From: Brachypterus glaber
Lineage: Eukaryota; Arthropoda; Insecta; Coleoptera; Kateretidae
DNA: 64,000 nucleotides
Reading direction: 5' to 3'
Assembly (NCBI GenBank): GCA_958510825.1
Contig: OY294046.1
Coordinates: 52,601,664-52,665,663 of the forward strand
Made by a program: the position numbers and the translations under genes. How positions within the stretch are numbered: the first letter of the stretch is position 1; each line of letters opens with the position of its first letter. A model generated the notes under the pieces. That model saw only the letters and a program-made list of their open reading frames with translations. It made no database searches and was not told where the DNA came from. Of this stretch, positions 23,017 through 34,850 are shown piece after piece.

Positions 23017-23075
23017 AATAAAGGAAAAAACTGACGTTGAATGAAAAGTGCGACAATTAGCCCCAGTCACCCCTA

Positions 23076-23412
23076 CTCTACGAAATCTTTTTAAAAAATT
23101 TATGTAGATAAAATTAATTAAATTCTTCGTTAAAATCTCAACAAACTTTTATTGTAATCGATAGCTTGCTTAAAAATAAAAAATAAGATTTAATTAAATT
23201 AAAAGGTATTTTACCTTAAAATAAAACTGATGCGAGCATACTCTCAGTCGAATAAAAAAGAGGCATTACTGTTTCAGAAAAACAATCTCTGCAAAATGTT
23301 ATTTTATCCCTGTTTTCTAACATAGATTTTTGTTAGGGTGAAATAAATTTAGAAAAAGACACAATATCGAGTGTTTCCTAAAATATCCAAAATTCAGCCA
23401 AATCGCACCGAA
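23076..23412. other. AT-rich spacer
   Basis: No gene or recognised repeat. Confidence 0.3.
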
Positions 23413-24676
23413 ACGTAAATGTCCCAAATATCGGACACGACCCAATTATCGGACACTTTTTCACGTTTTTACAAAAAACAAGATATTTAAGCAATAAAAT
23501 TAAAAAAATATTTTTAATTCGAAATTATGAACATTTTTGAATCACAGCGTATCATTTGCCACTTATATCGTATTTTTTAAGCTCTAATAACTAATAAACA
23601 GTCATGTGTCATAAAAAGTCACGAAATATATAGTCTTTTTCTAAGCAAAGTAAGTAAGCCAACGTTTAACTGTAAAATAATTTTTTTAACATTAGTTATT
23701 GTTAAAATGTCTATCAAACTCTTTCTCATTCATAATATTATACTTTTATATCAATTTAAACCATTTTTGATGTTATTTTTAAGATATTTTTATATTAATA
23801 TGGTGTCCGATAAATAGGACAGTAAAATATAGACAGTTCCATATATCGGACGGCCGTCCGATATATAGAACAATGTAAATGTATTTTTAACTTCCAGTAT
23901 AAAATAAAGGAAATATTTTTTTAAAACAAATGTTATATACAATGGTTCTAAAGAGTTTAAAGCTTTTTCTACCCATTTATCGGACTAGCATTTTCTTTCG
24001 AATAAGCCGTTTATTAGGAATTTTTAGTAATTGTTCGATATTTGGGTCTACCCTATAATTTTGAGACCTAAATATCGGACACCATAAATTAATGCAAAGT
24101 CCATGGACTTGCAATATTATCTGGATGATTATTTAAGTATATCGCCAATGTTTTTTTGTAGATCTCATCTATAGTTAATTATAATCATGTAATTAAGCAT
24201 TTTTGTTCATAAAATCGTTATTTTAATTCTCTCATTAATTTTAAAGACACATATTAGTCAAGTAAAATTCTATGGGTGGTATAGGTATTCTATAATAATA
24301 ATATAAAATTTTATAATGTTTTGTCATAAAACCTGCAGCAAGTAAGTTTAAAAAAAATAATGAAAAATATATACATTTGCATTGTATTAATAAATTCTTT
24401 TTTTTAAATTTATTATAGTCCGATAATTGGAACAGAACTAGTCCGATATTTAGGACACTGTGTCCGATATTTGGGACATTCGTGCTTTTTTTTCGTATTA
24501 TACTTAATATTAAAAAACTATCAAAAATTAATATATATTTAATTACTCTTTTTGATAAAATAATAAATTTGAATACTAAAAATATACATTTAGACTTTTG
24601 GAAGATTCATAAGTAATTTTAAAACACCATCAAAGTCCGAAATTGCTCTAAAGTGTCCGATGTATGGGACCGTTAC
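23413..24676. mobile_element. Element with about twelve GTCCGATATTTGGGAC-like motifs
   Basis: Ends GTAAATGTCCCAAATATCGG and CCGATGTATGGGACCGTTAC are inverted. Motif copies in either orientation lie near 23421, 23441, 23802, 23836, 23856, 23972, 24031, 24065, 24418, 24441, 24461 and 24653; 23836-23871 is a palindromic pair. The rest is AT-rich and non-coding. Repeated subterminal motifs are how some DNA transposons present transposase sites; that function is inferred. Confidence 0.6.
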
Positions 24677-24988
24677 CTTACTTGTTCACAAGACCGGTGC
24701 ACCGCGGTTTTCGTGGTTTTTAAAGTGTTGTAGAACCTAAACTATTATTTTTTGTCAGTTGTCCTTTTATAAACTCTAGCATATCCAAAATTTAGTCAAA
24801 TCTGACTATCCAACAATAAGCCAAATCTGAACAAAACTTCTTTTACATAAGAAGGGAGCGAGGTACTTTGGGTGCAGCGAGCTTTTTCACTGGCAAATTT
24901 TTGTGGGCCTGTGTTATTAAAAATAAACAGAAGTTCATTTAATTCACTAACAAAAATTGGGTGAACGAGAGAGCTTTTTTATCTATGT
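24677..24988. other. Spacer with a solo GGCCCAC-family end
   Basis: Reverse strand from about 24919: TAACACAGGCCCACAAAAA, followed by a degenerate GCTCGCTGCACC segment. Only one end is present. Confidence 0.4.
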
Positions 24989-25206
24989 AAGGAACCGTTC
25001 AAGTATTACGTAACGCAAAATGTACCAAAATTCATACATAAAATGTATGTTCTCGCGTTATTCAAGGCTGTAGAGATTTTATATTTTGGCTACCCCCCTA
25101 ACATACCCCCTATTAGGGGGGGTAGCCAAAATATGAAATCTCTATAATCTATGATAACGCGGGGTATGAATTGTATGAATTTTGGTACAGTTTGCGTTAC
25201 GTAACG
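24989..25206. mobile_element. GGGAACGTTC-family palindrome, right end truncated
   Basis: Left AAGGAACCGTTCAAGTATTAC, right TTTGCGTTACGTAACG, with the arms meeting in a C-rich/G-rich centre (CCCCCTATTAGGGGGG). Closely matches 49357-49597 but lacks the last bases, where it abuts the tail of the neighbouring LINE. Confidence 0.75.
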
Positions 25207-26699
25207 TATTTTGTTTTATTTTTTTTTATTATTATTATTATTTAACCGACAGTAAGCGTTCGAAAACGATGAGACTATCGCATTAAGTTTAACATATCAC
25301 AATGGTTTGTTAAATCACAAAATTATCACATATAAAGAAAAAAATAAATAAACTAAACTATAATACATTATGTACAAAATTAATTGTCCAATTTTCCATT
25401 TCCACATCTAGCCTGTTTTTAAACTGGTTTATCGAAGTTGCGGATACAGTTTCTTCACTCAACCGGTTCCAGTTGTAAACAATACGATTTGGCAAAAAAA
25501 TTCTTCGGAGCAGTTTGGAACACTTTTCCTTGTTGATTTTTTTACTGTGTCCTCTGAGCTGATTATCCGAGAATTTAAAAAGGTCGATATCGCAACTATA
25601 GTGACCACTGATGATTTTGAAGGTCTCGATGAGGTCACCACGCAACCTACGATGGGCCAAAGTCGGAAGGCCAAGTCTTTGCAACCGTGTTTCGTAGGGT
25701 AGCTCTTTTTGGTCAGATGGAAGCTTTGTGACCCTTCGCTGAACTCTTTCAAGTGCATCAATGTCCTTGACGTAATATGGGCTCCAGATACATTGGGCAT
25801 ACTCAAGCTTGGGCCGAATAAAGGATTTGTACAACTTAAGCGTCATTTCTGAAGTGGGATTTTTAAATGCTTTGGAAATTAAATAAATTAGACTGTTTGT
25901 TTTTTTGACTATAGAGTTAATGTGTTTGTCCCATTTCAAATCCTCACTCACAGTTATACCCAGATCTTTCTGTTCATTGACTTCATTAACTTGAATATTT
26001 CCAATGTGGTACTGATGCCTAGGATTGTTTCGTCCAAGATGCAGAATAGAACATTTGGCACCATTAAGAGGCATTTGCCAAACCTCTGTCCAGACTTTGA
26101 TTTTACTAATATCTTCTTGGAGTTGTCCCCATTCAGTCAGAGCGTTGCAGTAGCAGTCAGTGTCATCCGCAAATGATGCTTTCCTGCATTTTATACATTT
26201 GGGCAAGTCAGTAATATATACTAGGAATAAAAGTGGTCCCATAATGGAGCCTTGAGCGACGCCACTGAACACTTCTAAAAGTTTAGACAAAGCGGTTCCT
26301 ATTCTTACACAGAAAGTTCGTCCTTCGAGAAAGTCAGCTATAAGTAACAGCAACTTACCCCTAACACCAAAATGGTAAAGTTTGTATAACATTCGTTTAA
26401 ACGGAACCTTATCAAACGCCTTCATAAAATCAAGGTAGAAAACGTCAATAGGCACTGCAGTGTCATCAACCATTGTCCAATCCTGAAATCTGGTTAAAAG
26501 ATTTGAAAAAGTAGACCTTCCTGGAAGAAAGCCATGTTGGGATAACGGTATTACGCCATTTTCTAGTAAAAACTTAGTCATTTCAGAAACAATAACCTTC
26601 TCCATGCACTTACAAAGATTGCTGGTAAGACTGATGGGTCTGTAGTTTGCCGGTACTTGTTTGTTTCCCTTTTTGAAAATCGCTTTGCCACGCTATTTT
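25207..26699 (-). pseudogene. 5'-truncated non-LTR retrotransposon with an open RT domain
   Basis: An uninterrupted minus-strand frame runs from 26699 (K-I-A-W...N-Y-R-P-I-S-L-T-S) to a stop at 25358, about 446 codons. RT landmarks, numbered from the Met at 26605: H-G-F (24-26), Y-L-D-F-M-K-A-F-D (57-65), G-V-A-Q-G-S-I-M-G-P-L-L-F (115-127) and catalytic F-A-D-D (145-148), then L-G-I-T and a C-terminal N-R-I-V-Y-N-W-N-R-L segment. The palm Asp residues are present. A TGA lies directly upstream of 26699 and no endonuclease domain or ORF1 is present, so it is a 5' truncation. The 3' tail at 25219-25243 is A/AAT-rich. The open frame suggests recent insertion. CR1/Jockey-like; exact clade uncertain. 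Confidence 0.85.
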
Positions 26700-26705
26700 T
26701 CATAA

Positions 26706-27400
26706 AAGGTATATTTAGTGTAGCATTTAATGTAAGATAAAATTTTATAGAATTATTTTTTGGCTCTGTATATTTATTTTTATACTGTTATCTTGTGTAC
26801 GTTTTCTTTTGAAGAGTCACGTTTTAATCTTTTTCCCTTCCTTCTATTTCTTTTCTTTTTATCAAATAAATGTTGCGTGATACTTCAATAGTTAAATGTT
26901 TGTCGGAACACATATCTCTTTTTTATCTACCCCGAAGGTCAAACATACAATTAGTTAAGCTTTATTAAAGCTTTAAGCGAATAATTTCTTTTCGCAAACC
27001 CTATACACGCAGAAAAAAATATGCAGGGATGACACTCATCAGTTGGGAAAATTATGGAGTTGATTTTTAGTCATTAACTTTTTGCGTTGAATAAAAAGTT
27101 GGGAGAATCTTAATCCTCGGTAAAAAGTTGGTAAAATCGCATTCTTCAGTAAAAAGTTGGAAAGATTTAAATTTTAAGTTAATTTGGCTTTTTAAAAGTT
27201 ATAATCATCGAAAGTTTGACTTTTTAGTAACGGATTATTAAAAAAAAAAAATAAAGTTCCTATTTAATATTTTATTGATATTGATAGTGTTTTTCATGGT
27301 ATCAGTACGGATTTATTTTCTGAAGGTGACAAACTACTTTAAGTCTAAATATTTGGTATTAAATGCTTTAATGGTCTAAAAAAATAAATTACATTTTTGT
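26706..27400. other. AT-rich spacer with GTAAAAAGTTGG repeats
   Basis: AAAAAGTTGGGAGAATC, AAAAAGTTGGTAAAATC and AAAAAGTTGGAAAGATT occur about 35-40 bp apart at 27096-27170. No gene seen. Confidence 0.4.
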
Positions 27401-27439
27401 TACATTTTTGTTTAACCTCGTACTATTCTACTTAATTAA

Positions 27440-27705
27440 GCATCCCCTAAGTCCAAAACTTGTGTGGGCTAATAGTAGAGGGAACCACCGGCTTTAATTG
27501 ACTTTCGAACCAATTTATAGGGAGTGTCCGCTTGACTTACGCCTTCGCCATATTTCAATTATTAATAAACTGAAAAAGGCAAATCGGCGCCGGTGAGAAT
27601 CGAACTCACGGTATTTGGGTAGTAAACTCGTCAAGTACGACGCCGTAGTCCACTACACCAATCCTCCCATAAACCAATCCTCCCATAAACCAATCCTCCC
27701 ATAAC
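27440..27705 (-). repeat. Candidate tRNA-derived SINE with triplicated 5' leader
   Basis: On the minus strand 27669-27585 reads like a tRNA: a GGTGTAGTGGACTACGG A-box-like segment and the T-arm GTGAG-TTCGATT-CTCAC (B box), ending CCGGCGCC. The 5' acceptor strand GGGAGGA does not pair with the 3' CGGCGCC, so it is not an intact tRNA. The leader phrase CCAATCCTCCCATAAA (plus strand) is repeated three times at 27658-27703. Sequence below 27585 would be the SINE body; its limit is uncertain. Confidence 0.5.
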
Positions 27706-28134
27706 ACCAATCACCATATAATAAATTATGGTGGTTCTTTATTGCACCTATGTTTTAATTAAAAGTATAGCGGCGAAGCTAGGCGGGTCATGAAAATTTA
27801 AATTTTAGAAACATTATACCTTCCTTTACTAAATGCAACTTAAAAAAAAACCTGTACCCCAATTTTAAAATAACATATTTAGGGTTGATTCCGACTTTTC
27901 TCTATTTTCCGCCTGAGTGCGTCTTTCTTTTATTGGAAGTTGTTATCGATAGATATATCTATTGCCTATAGCTGCAACTTGAGTAAATCCGGCCCTGTAT
28001 TCAACGGTGTATCTAGTATTTTGTTCGTAAAAGTACAATTTAGCAGCAAAAAATAGCCATTATTTTTATTGGAATAAAAAACGGGCGTAAATATCCCGAA
28101 TATCCTATTAAAACGGAGCTATCGAAAATAGGTT

Positions 28135-28172
<38 letters not shown>

Positions 28173-28434
28173 TAGGTGGTAATATATTTTGGTTTGACAC
28201 CAAAGCTAATATCATTTCAACGTAAATAGCTTTTATATAAAATATGGTCGTGCAGAATCAACCTACCTAAACGAAGAAAAAATACAAGCAGGACGATTTT
28301 ATAGGATTTTTAGGCAAAATACGAGGATAAAAGTTTTTCCTTTGAATATATTATGTATATTTGGACTTTACGGTTAGTAGTTTAATATCACGTTTATTTT
28401 TAACTAGCCGCTAATTCTTATTTTAACGGGAAAG
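27706..28434. other. Spacer with a TA microsatellite
   Basis: 28139-28170 is (TA)n. 27943-27985 is an imperfect inverted repeat around ATAGATATATCTAT. No gene seen. Confidence 0.45.
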
Positions 28435-28590
28435 CTCATGTCCATTAAGTTTTGGGGTTGTCAACTTTTCTCATCAACAAACCTAAGCTCTCCTAGTTTT
28501 AGACTTCCAACTGTTGGGAAACTTTCTCAGGGAAAGTCTGAAAAAATCAAGGAAGGGCAGACAGACAGACAGACAGGCATATCATATATG
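28435..28590 (+). repeat. GACAGACAGAC-type repeat
   Basis: GGAAAGCTC at the start and CAGACAGACAGACAGACAGG at 28559-28578, similar in layout to the motifs near 3970, 13527, 36440, 44570 and 56717. The open frame through it ends in this low-complexity tract and is not credible. Confidence 0.4.
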
Positions 28591-29368
28591 TTTTATTTGC
28601 TAGCCGTTCAATCTGTTTTTCAAAAAGAATGCTCATATTTAAGCCCGTGCTCTTTTTAGTGGTGGCACCAAATAATTTGTTTTTATTTGATTAATACCCG
28701 TGAATTTTAATAGGGTAATTACAAGCTTTATTTTGATATCAACAGTCATAGTTAGTTATTGCTATAATCATAGTTAATAACTAAAATATTGCAAAAATTT
28801 CTAGTTTTTCTCCTATTTTTGTGCCCTTGACTATCCCAATTTTTAACCAAAAACAATGAATACATTTTGACTTATTCCTCTACTCGTGTACTCTAGGGTT
28901 TTGAGTAGCATCATTAAAAAACTTGTATAAAATTTTAAAACTTATTGGTTATTAAAAATCTCTTGGTAAACCTTTTAGAAAGTAAAATAAGACTTTTATT
29001 AAATAACATCATTATTTCCGTATAAGGAGATTTTTTGTTGGAAAAACTACGGACTACAGAATAAAAAACAAAAGCCGAGAGAATAAGACGTTCCTCTAGA
29101 CACGAAAACTTTTCGTCAGTGGCGTGGCTGAAAAACAATCGCTGTGTTCAAAAATTATGTCACTGACCTAGGGGGGGGGGTCTAGCTAAAAATGACGACC
29201 CATATAAAATGTTCTTATTATACGTGACAAAATAGTGGGGTCTAAAAGGGTCCAAATTAAGCAGTCCCTTTAGTGATTATGGCACACACTTTAAATTTAT
29301 CTACGAATTATACAAGAGGGTAAAGAAAAAAACTGCTGAATATTATCATTTGAAACTTTTTTTATCCC
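28591..29368. other. Spacer, no gene seen
   Basis: Contains a run of G at 29171-29180 within CCTAGGGGGGGGGGTCTAG. Nothing else recognised. Confidence 0.35.
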
Positions 29369-29968
29369 ACTGACTGGAGACTGGCCATTTCTGATCATAT
29401 CAGGTGCCCTGAGTCCAATGGTAACGACGGTTTTGTTCCATCGCGTCTAGTTTTTGAGATATCGATTTGGAACGTTGCTTGAAACACACGTTGAAAACTT
29501 CATTCAGTGATGTAAAAATCTATATTGTTTTTTTTTTGGTACGAGAAAACCGAAATTGACATTCGTTTGCGATAAAACCAAGTTTTGATACACTTCTCGT
29601 ATACAAATTTGTAAAAAAACGACAAATAATCGCCAAAAATGTGGATTTTTTCATTCAAATTGGGTTAATTTTTTTTTTTTATTGGAAAATGGCGATTTTT
29701 GGCAGATTTTCGCAAATTTTTGTACGGGAATTGTATCAAAACTTGTTTTTATCGCAAAAAGAATGTCAGATTCGGTTTTCTCGTACTAAAAACCCCCCAA
29801 TACAGATTTTCATACCATTTGAACGAAGTTTTCAGTGTCGTTTCAGGGTGTCTAACAAGCAAAGTGCCAAATCGATCTCAAAAACTAGACGTGATGAAAC
29901 AAAATCGTCCTTACCATTGGACTCAAAGCACCTGATATTATCAGAAATGGCCAGTCTCTAGTCAGTCG
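29369..29968. mobile_element. 600-bp palindromic element with ACTGACTGGAGACTGGCC ends
   Basis: Left ACTGACTGGAGACTGGCCAT mirrors ATGGCCAGTCTCTAGTCAGT at the right. Subterminal TCAGGTGC...CTGAGTCC is mirrored by GGACTCAAAGCACCTGA, TTTTTGAGATCGATTTGG-like words pair, and the arms meet near 29660. The overlapping open frames inside are arm translations. Confidence 0.75.
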
Positions 29969-30189
29969 GATTTTATGACTATCACAATGTTATTAACAAA
30001 TTGTCAAATTGCTATACATGCCTGAAAAACTAAAGTCCTACCTGACAAAAAAATATTTATCACCAAAAAGGTTAGTTTTTCCCCCTTTTCCCCCTTACTT
30101 TACCTCAATGTTATCAATATTTTACAAGACGCGAACTAAAGTGAAAGCATTTTTTAATTTTGATATTCCATTCAAAAGTTAAAAGATTT

Positions 30190-30326
30190 AGGGCCACTTG
30201 CACCAATGATGATTTAACTTTAAACTTGGATTAAGTCGACGGCCGACCAATCAGAACGCAACATTTCTAACTTAAACTCGGTTTAGCTGAGATAATCCCA
30301 GACCAAAAGTTGGTGCAAGTGGCCCT
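30190..30326. mobile_element. 137-bp element with AGGGCCACTTGCACCA ends
   Basis: AGGGCCACTTGCACCAA and TTGGTGCAAGTGGCCCT are exact inverted ends. GATTTAACTTTAAACTTGG and CTAACTTAAACTCGG give weaker internal pairing. A miniature inverted-repeat element. Confidence 0.8.
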
Positions 30327-31080
30327 TAGAAACATACAGACTGCGACAGACCATCATGACGGGCAAACGGGCAGAGTGCATCTATTAATTTTGTCGTTGA
30401 AAATTATTTAAGAATAAATCTAAGTAGTAGAAAAAAGATTTTTCGGTGGATTTTAAAAACGGGTGTTACTATGGCCGTTAAAAATAAATTACAGAAAGAA
30501 ATGTTTTCTTGGCAGAAGTTTTTTCTTCTTGAGTGCGCCCCTGGTGACAGATTTTAACGGGGCGAATTGTTTGTTCGAGACATCAGGAAATTGGAAACAT
30601 GAGACGTGACTTACTGGCAAAGATTTTCCATGATTTCCCGGAGAAATATTATACGCAAAACCGCGGACGCTGTGCAGCTTCCACCATTCGAATTACCGGC
30701 AAAAAATATCCACTCGTGCAGAACAAAACACTGCAAAGTAAATTGAAATCATGGACCTTGAAACAGGAAGATTCAATTTGACTTAACTACCGCTATAACC
30801 CATCTTTCGCATGGTCTTTATAGATTGTTTAATTAATAGTATATTAAAATAATAGTTATAGACATATTAAAATACTAGTTATAGACACTTTTGGCGCATG
30901 CGTCCAAGTTTAAAAAACCAGCCGCTTGCGCTTGCAGGTAGTTTTGTGGCAGACAAAAAGGATCATACAGTCTAGTTGCCAGACTTTTTCTCCCCTTCCT
31001 TATTACACTTAAAAATTACGCAATAAATTTAATAACCATTTAATCCACACAGGGATATGAGGGCTTTACCACAAAAGTAC
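30327..31080. other. Spacer, no confident gene
   Basis: 30541-30785 is less AT-rich and contains a 60-codon open frame whose product I do not recognise; it has no usable family motif and no neighbours that support it. Confidence 0.35.
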
Positions 31081-32979
31081 CAAGTTTAATTCCACTAAAA
31101 CACAAACAGACTGCACTAAAAAAAAAAAGTTTATTTGCGTCAACTAAATATTTGGTTGGATATGGATAAATTTAGTTCATGTAAAAAAATAATTTTAATT
31201 TCAAAATGATTTATTAATGGGAAAAAAATGTTTTATTTGACAGAAATAAAATTTATTTAACAGAAATAAAATTTATTTGGCAGAAAAAAAGTTTATTTAT
31301 TATTCCATCAATCTATTTTCTAATCATCGTACAGAGTGATATTGGTAGACTGACAGTTTATTAATTTATTTTTCACAACCAAATATTTATTTGTCCATAC
31401 ACAACAAAATATTTAGTTGATGCAAATAAACTTTTTTTTCAATGTGGTATTACTATTTTTGCACGGTACCTATATAAATACCAAAAATAAAGAGAAATGT
31501 ATACAACGAAAAAATTGAGACTGCTACTGTTGGCTGATAGTATTCTTGTTGTACAAATATTGTTATACATTCATAACAAGGATTTTTTAGATTTATTTGG
31601 ATATGGCCAATTTAATTATTTGGTCGTGAGTAATAAAAGTTAATTTAGTCAAATAAACATTTAGTTAATAAATATTTAAATTTCAAAATCATTTATTATT
31701 GGAAACAAAATAGTTTATTTGACAGAAATAAAATTTACTACTCACAACTAAATAATTTAATTGGCCATATCCGGCAAAATATTTTGTACCCACATATGAA
31801 CTGTTTTATGAGTGTAGATGTCATATCATAAAAAAAATAAAGTTATATCTATCTATCTATCTTCCACTAAAACACAATGCGACCTTAAGTATCCCGTACA
31901 CGAATATCCAACTGTGGATATCGTGGTACATTTTGTTATACCTAAAAATATCCACATGTGGATACAATGGATGAGTGAAAGGGGAAAGTAGAACTGCGGC
32001 ATCTCGTGAACTTTTTGTGAACTTGAATTCCAAGTTTAATTCCAATAAAACACAAACAGACTGCACTAAAAAAAAAGTTTATTTGCGTCAACTAAATATT
32101 TGGTTGGATATGGATAAATTTAGTTCATGTAAAAAAATAATTTTAATTTCAAAATGATTTATTAATGGGAACAAAATGTTTTATTTGACAGAAATAAAAT
32201 TTATTTAACAGAAATAAAATTTATTTGGCAGAAAAAAAGTTTATTTATTATTCCATCAATCTATTTTCTAATCATCGTACAGAGTGATATTGGTAGACTG
32301 TCAGTTTATTAATTTATTTTTCACAACCAAATATTTATTTGTCCATATACAACCAAATATTTAGTTGACGCAAATAAACTTTTTTTTCAGTGTGGTATTA
32401 CTATTTTTGCACGGTACCTATATAAATACCAAAAATAAAGAGAAATGTATACAACGAAAAAATTGCGACTGCTACTGTTGGCTGACAGTATTCTTGTTGT
32501 ACAAATATTGTTATACATTCATAACAAAGATTTTTTAGATTTATTTGGATATGGCCAATTTAATTATTTGGTCGTGAGTAATAAAAGTTAATTTAGTCAA
32601 ATAAACATTTAGTTAATAAATATTTTAATTTCAAAATCATTTATTATTGGAAACAAAATAGTTTATTTGACAGAAATAAAATTTACTACTCACAACTAAA
32701 TAATTTAATTGGCCATATCCGGCAAAATATTTTGTACCCACATATGAACTGTTTTATGAGTGTAGATGTCATATCATAAAAAAAATAAAGTTATATCTAT
32801 CTATCTATCTTCCACTAAAACACAATGCGACCTTAAGTATCCCGTACACGAATATCCAACTGTGGATATCGTGGTACATTTTGTTATACCTAAAAATATC
32901 CACATGTGGATACAATGGAGTGAGTGAAAGGGGAAAGTACAACTGCGGCATCTCGTGAACTTTTTGTGAACTTGAATTC
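31081..32979 (+). repeat. Tandem duplication of a 950-bp block
   Basis: 31081-32030 and 32031-32979 are near-identical, beginning CAAGTTTAATTCC and ending GTGAACTTGAATTC; a handful of substitutions separate them. Each block holds two palindromes of the ACTGATGAAA/TTTATTTGG family (31113-31447 and 31568-31815 in copy 1) and a CTATCTATCTATCT tract. Inside the first palindrome a piece reading TTCCATCAATCTATTTTCTA (about 31303) is the reversed 3' end of the repeat at 53172-53738, a retroposed insertion carried along in both copies. Confidence 0.85.
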
Positions 32980-33133
32980 GTATATTCAGACCATAGTGAA
33001 AATTTTTTATTTTCCAAACTTTGTTTAATAACAGGCATTCCACAAATAAAACTGGGGGACACTGGCCTTCCCACTTGTCTCAAACCTACTATTTATTTCG
33101 AATTCTACAATATATTTATCCAAGTCTTTATTA

Positions 33134-34037
33134 TTTAAATAAACCATAGAAAATATGTTATCACTCCAAAATATACATTTATTGTCTACTAAACAAACAT
33201 TACAGCTACAATTGTTTCGACTTTTTTAACATAAAGTCATTTTCAGGCTACAAATAATCAAAAATTAGGTTAAAAATGGTACAATTTAGAAAAACTTACT
33301 TTTTAAATTTATAAACAAATTAACTTGAGTACACATTATTAGAAATGTCATACTGACCTTAACTATATTATTTTTATAAAATCTTAAAAATTTAAACAAA
33401 AAGAAAACTACAATAAGTTAAAATAAAATAAATGAATGAAATCTAAAATTTAAAATTTAATAAAAATCTGGGACATCTATCATAAAATAATCCAAACTAT
33501 ATTTCAAACAGACTAAAGGAATTATCTTTAAACTGCAAAAAGTAGTTAAACATAAAAAAGGAAAAAGAGTAATTTATATTTAACTTGGTAGATGGAATAA
33601 AATTGGAGAGGTGGCAGCAAATTCATATCCAAAACTCAAAAACAAGCCTAAAAAAGAACAAAATTTTGGAAAAGTTATTAAACAAAAATATTTATTCCAA
33701 ATATTAATGGTCTGTAAGGGGACAGGCAACAATCTCCGGTCTAAATATTTTAACTTATTGTAGTTTTCTTTTTGTTTAAATTTTTAAGATTTTATTAAAA
33801 TAATATAGTTAAGGTCAGTATGACATTTCTAATAATGTGTACTCAAGTTAATTTGTTTATAAATTTCAAAAGTAAGTTTTTCTAAATTGTACCATTTTCA
33901 ACCTAATTTTTCATTATTTGTAGCTTGAAAATGACTTTATGTTAAAAAAGTCGAAACAATTGTCACTGTAATGTTTGTTTAGTAGACAATAAATTTATAT
34001 TTTGGAGAGGTAATATTTTTTCTATGGTTTATTTAAA
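33134..34037. mobile_element. 900-bp palindromic element
   Basis: TTTAAATAAACCATAGAAAA at left mirrors TTCTATGGTTTATTTAAA at right. Arms of roughly 290 bp include TAAACAAACATTACAG and GTACACATTATTAGAAATGTC and their complements; the central 320 bp is unpaired. The arms carry TGAAAATGACTTTATG...AAAGTCGAAACAATTG, similar to motifs in other repeats. Confidence 0.75.
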
Positions 34038-34512
34038 TCAACTCCAATATGAGTAAGGATCAAGAATTTCTTAACTTTATTATTTAATCAAAGTTGACCC
34101 TTATCACTATTTATCTTTTTATACCCACACTAATCAGATTATCTACTGACTTTCATAAAAGGGAACGAGACATGGTTAAATCAAACATCTAAAAAAGAGA
34201 TAAGTAATAATTCTGTACACTTCTTTTTTTTTCATTATTATTGTAGTTATTTATAAAAAAATGTACCTATTTATAAGAAAAGTTGTCTACCTGCTGTGAA
34301 ATAAAAAATAGAATTATATATAAAAATGAACCTAGTTTAAATTTTATTTAACACAATGTTAAAAATTATGAGTGCGGTTAGATACAAGAATGATAAGGCA
34401 CGTGTTCATTTATAACGATTTTTCTGTTTGCAGGTTTACAGGGTGGAATAATCAAAAGAAGTGAATATACGACAAAAAAGCGTGTAAAAAAGAATTTTTA
34501 TCTCGGACATTG

Positions 34513-34760
34513 AAAAAACGGATTCCTTAAACCAAGGACACGTGGCTTTGGATATGTTCAAACCCATATTCTCTTGTTTCAAGGCTGGCATTTTCTTGAA
34601 TCAAAGTCAATGTCCTTGAATAAAGAGCGCGGATTTTTATTCCAAAACCCGTGCTCTTCATTCAAGAACATTGACTTTGGTTCAAGAAAATGCCAGCCTT
34701 GAAACAAGAGAATACGGCTTTGAAAATATACAAAGACACGTGTCCTTGGTTGGAATTTTT
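34513..34760. mobile_element. Palindromic element, copy B
   Basis: Same family as 22751-23016: AAAAAACGGATTCCTTAAACC, GGCTGGCATTTTCTTGAATC, GAGCGCGGATTTTTATTCC, mirrored on the right. Arms pair nearly throughout. Confidence 0.75.
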
Positions 34761-34850
34761 TTACAAGATGACACTAGGTACTGGCGGGACGACTCCGTGT
34801 GCTATAGTTCTATTAATCGCCGCAATTGTACTATTTGTCATATTATGACT

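Larger units (their letters stand above)
21872..23075. mobile_element. 1.2-kb element with TAGGGGTGACYGGGGCTA ends
   Basis: TAGGGGTGACCGGGGCTAGTTGTCG at left mirrors GCGACAATTAGCCCCAGTCACCCCTA at right; an internal copy of GGGGCTAGTTGTCGCA lies at 22227-22242. The interior is non-coding and contains a TTAAA tandem duplication (22341-22477) and the palindrome at 22751-23016. A non-autonomous DNA element carrying a nested foldback is the simplest reading. Confidence 0.65.

Noticed and set aside
27585..27669. Functional tRNA gene
   Set aside because: T-arm and B box are good but the acceptor strands do not pair and the leader is a tandem repeat; better read as a SINE head.
29641..29961. 106-codon frame
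   Set aside because: Sits entirely in the right arm of a 600-bp foldback; mirrored sequence, no motif.
30599..30781. 60-codon frame in a less AT-rich patch
   Set aside because: A vague resemblance to transposon C termini could not be supported by any clear motif.
32801..33083. 80- and 92-codon minus frames, similar to one at 31857-32066
   Set aside because: Similarity is due to the 950-bp tandem duplication of non-coding repeat DNA.
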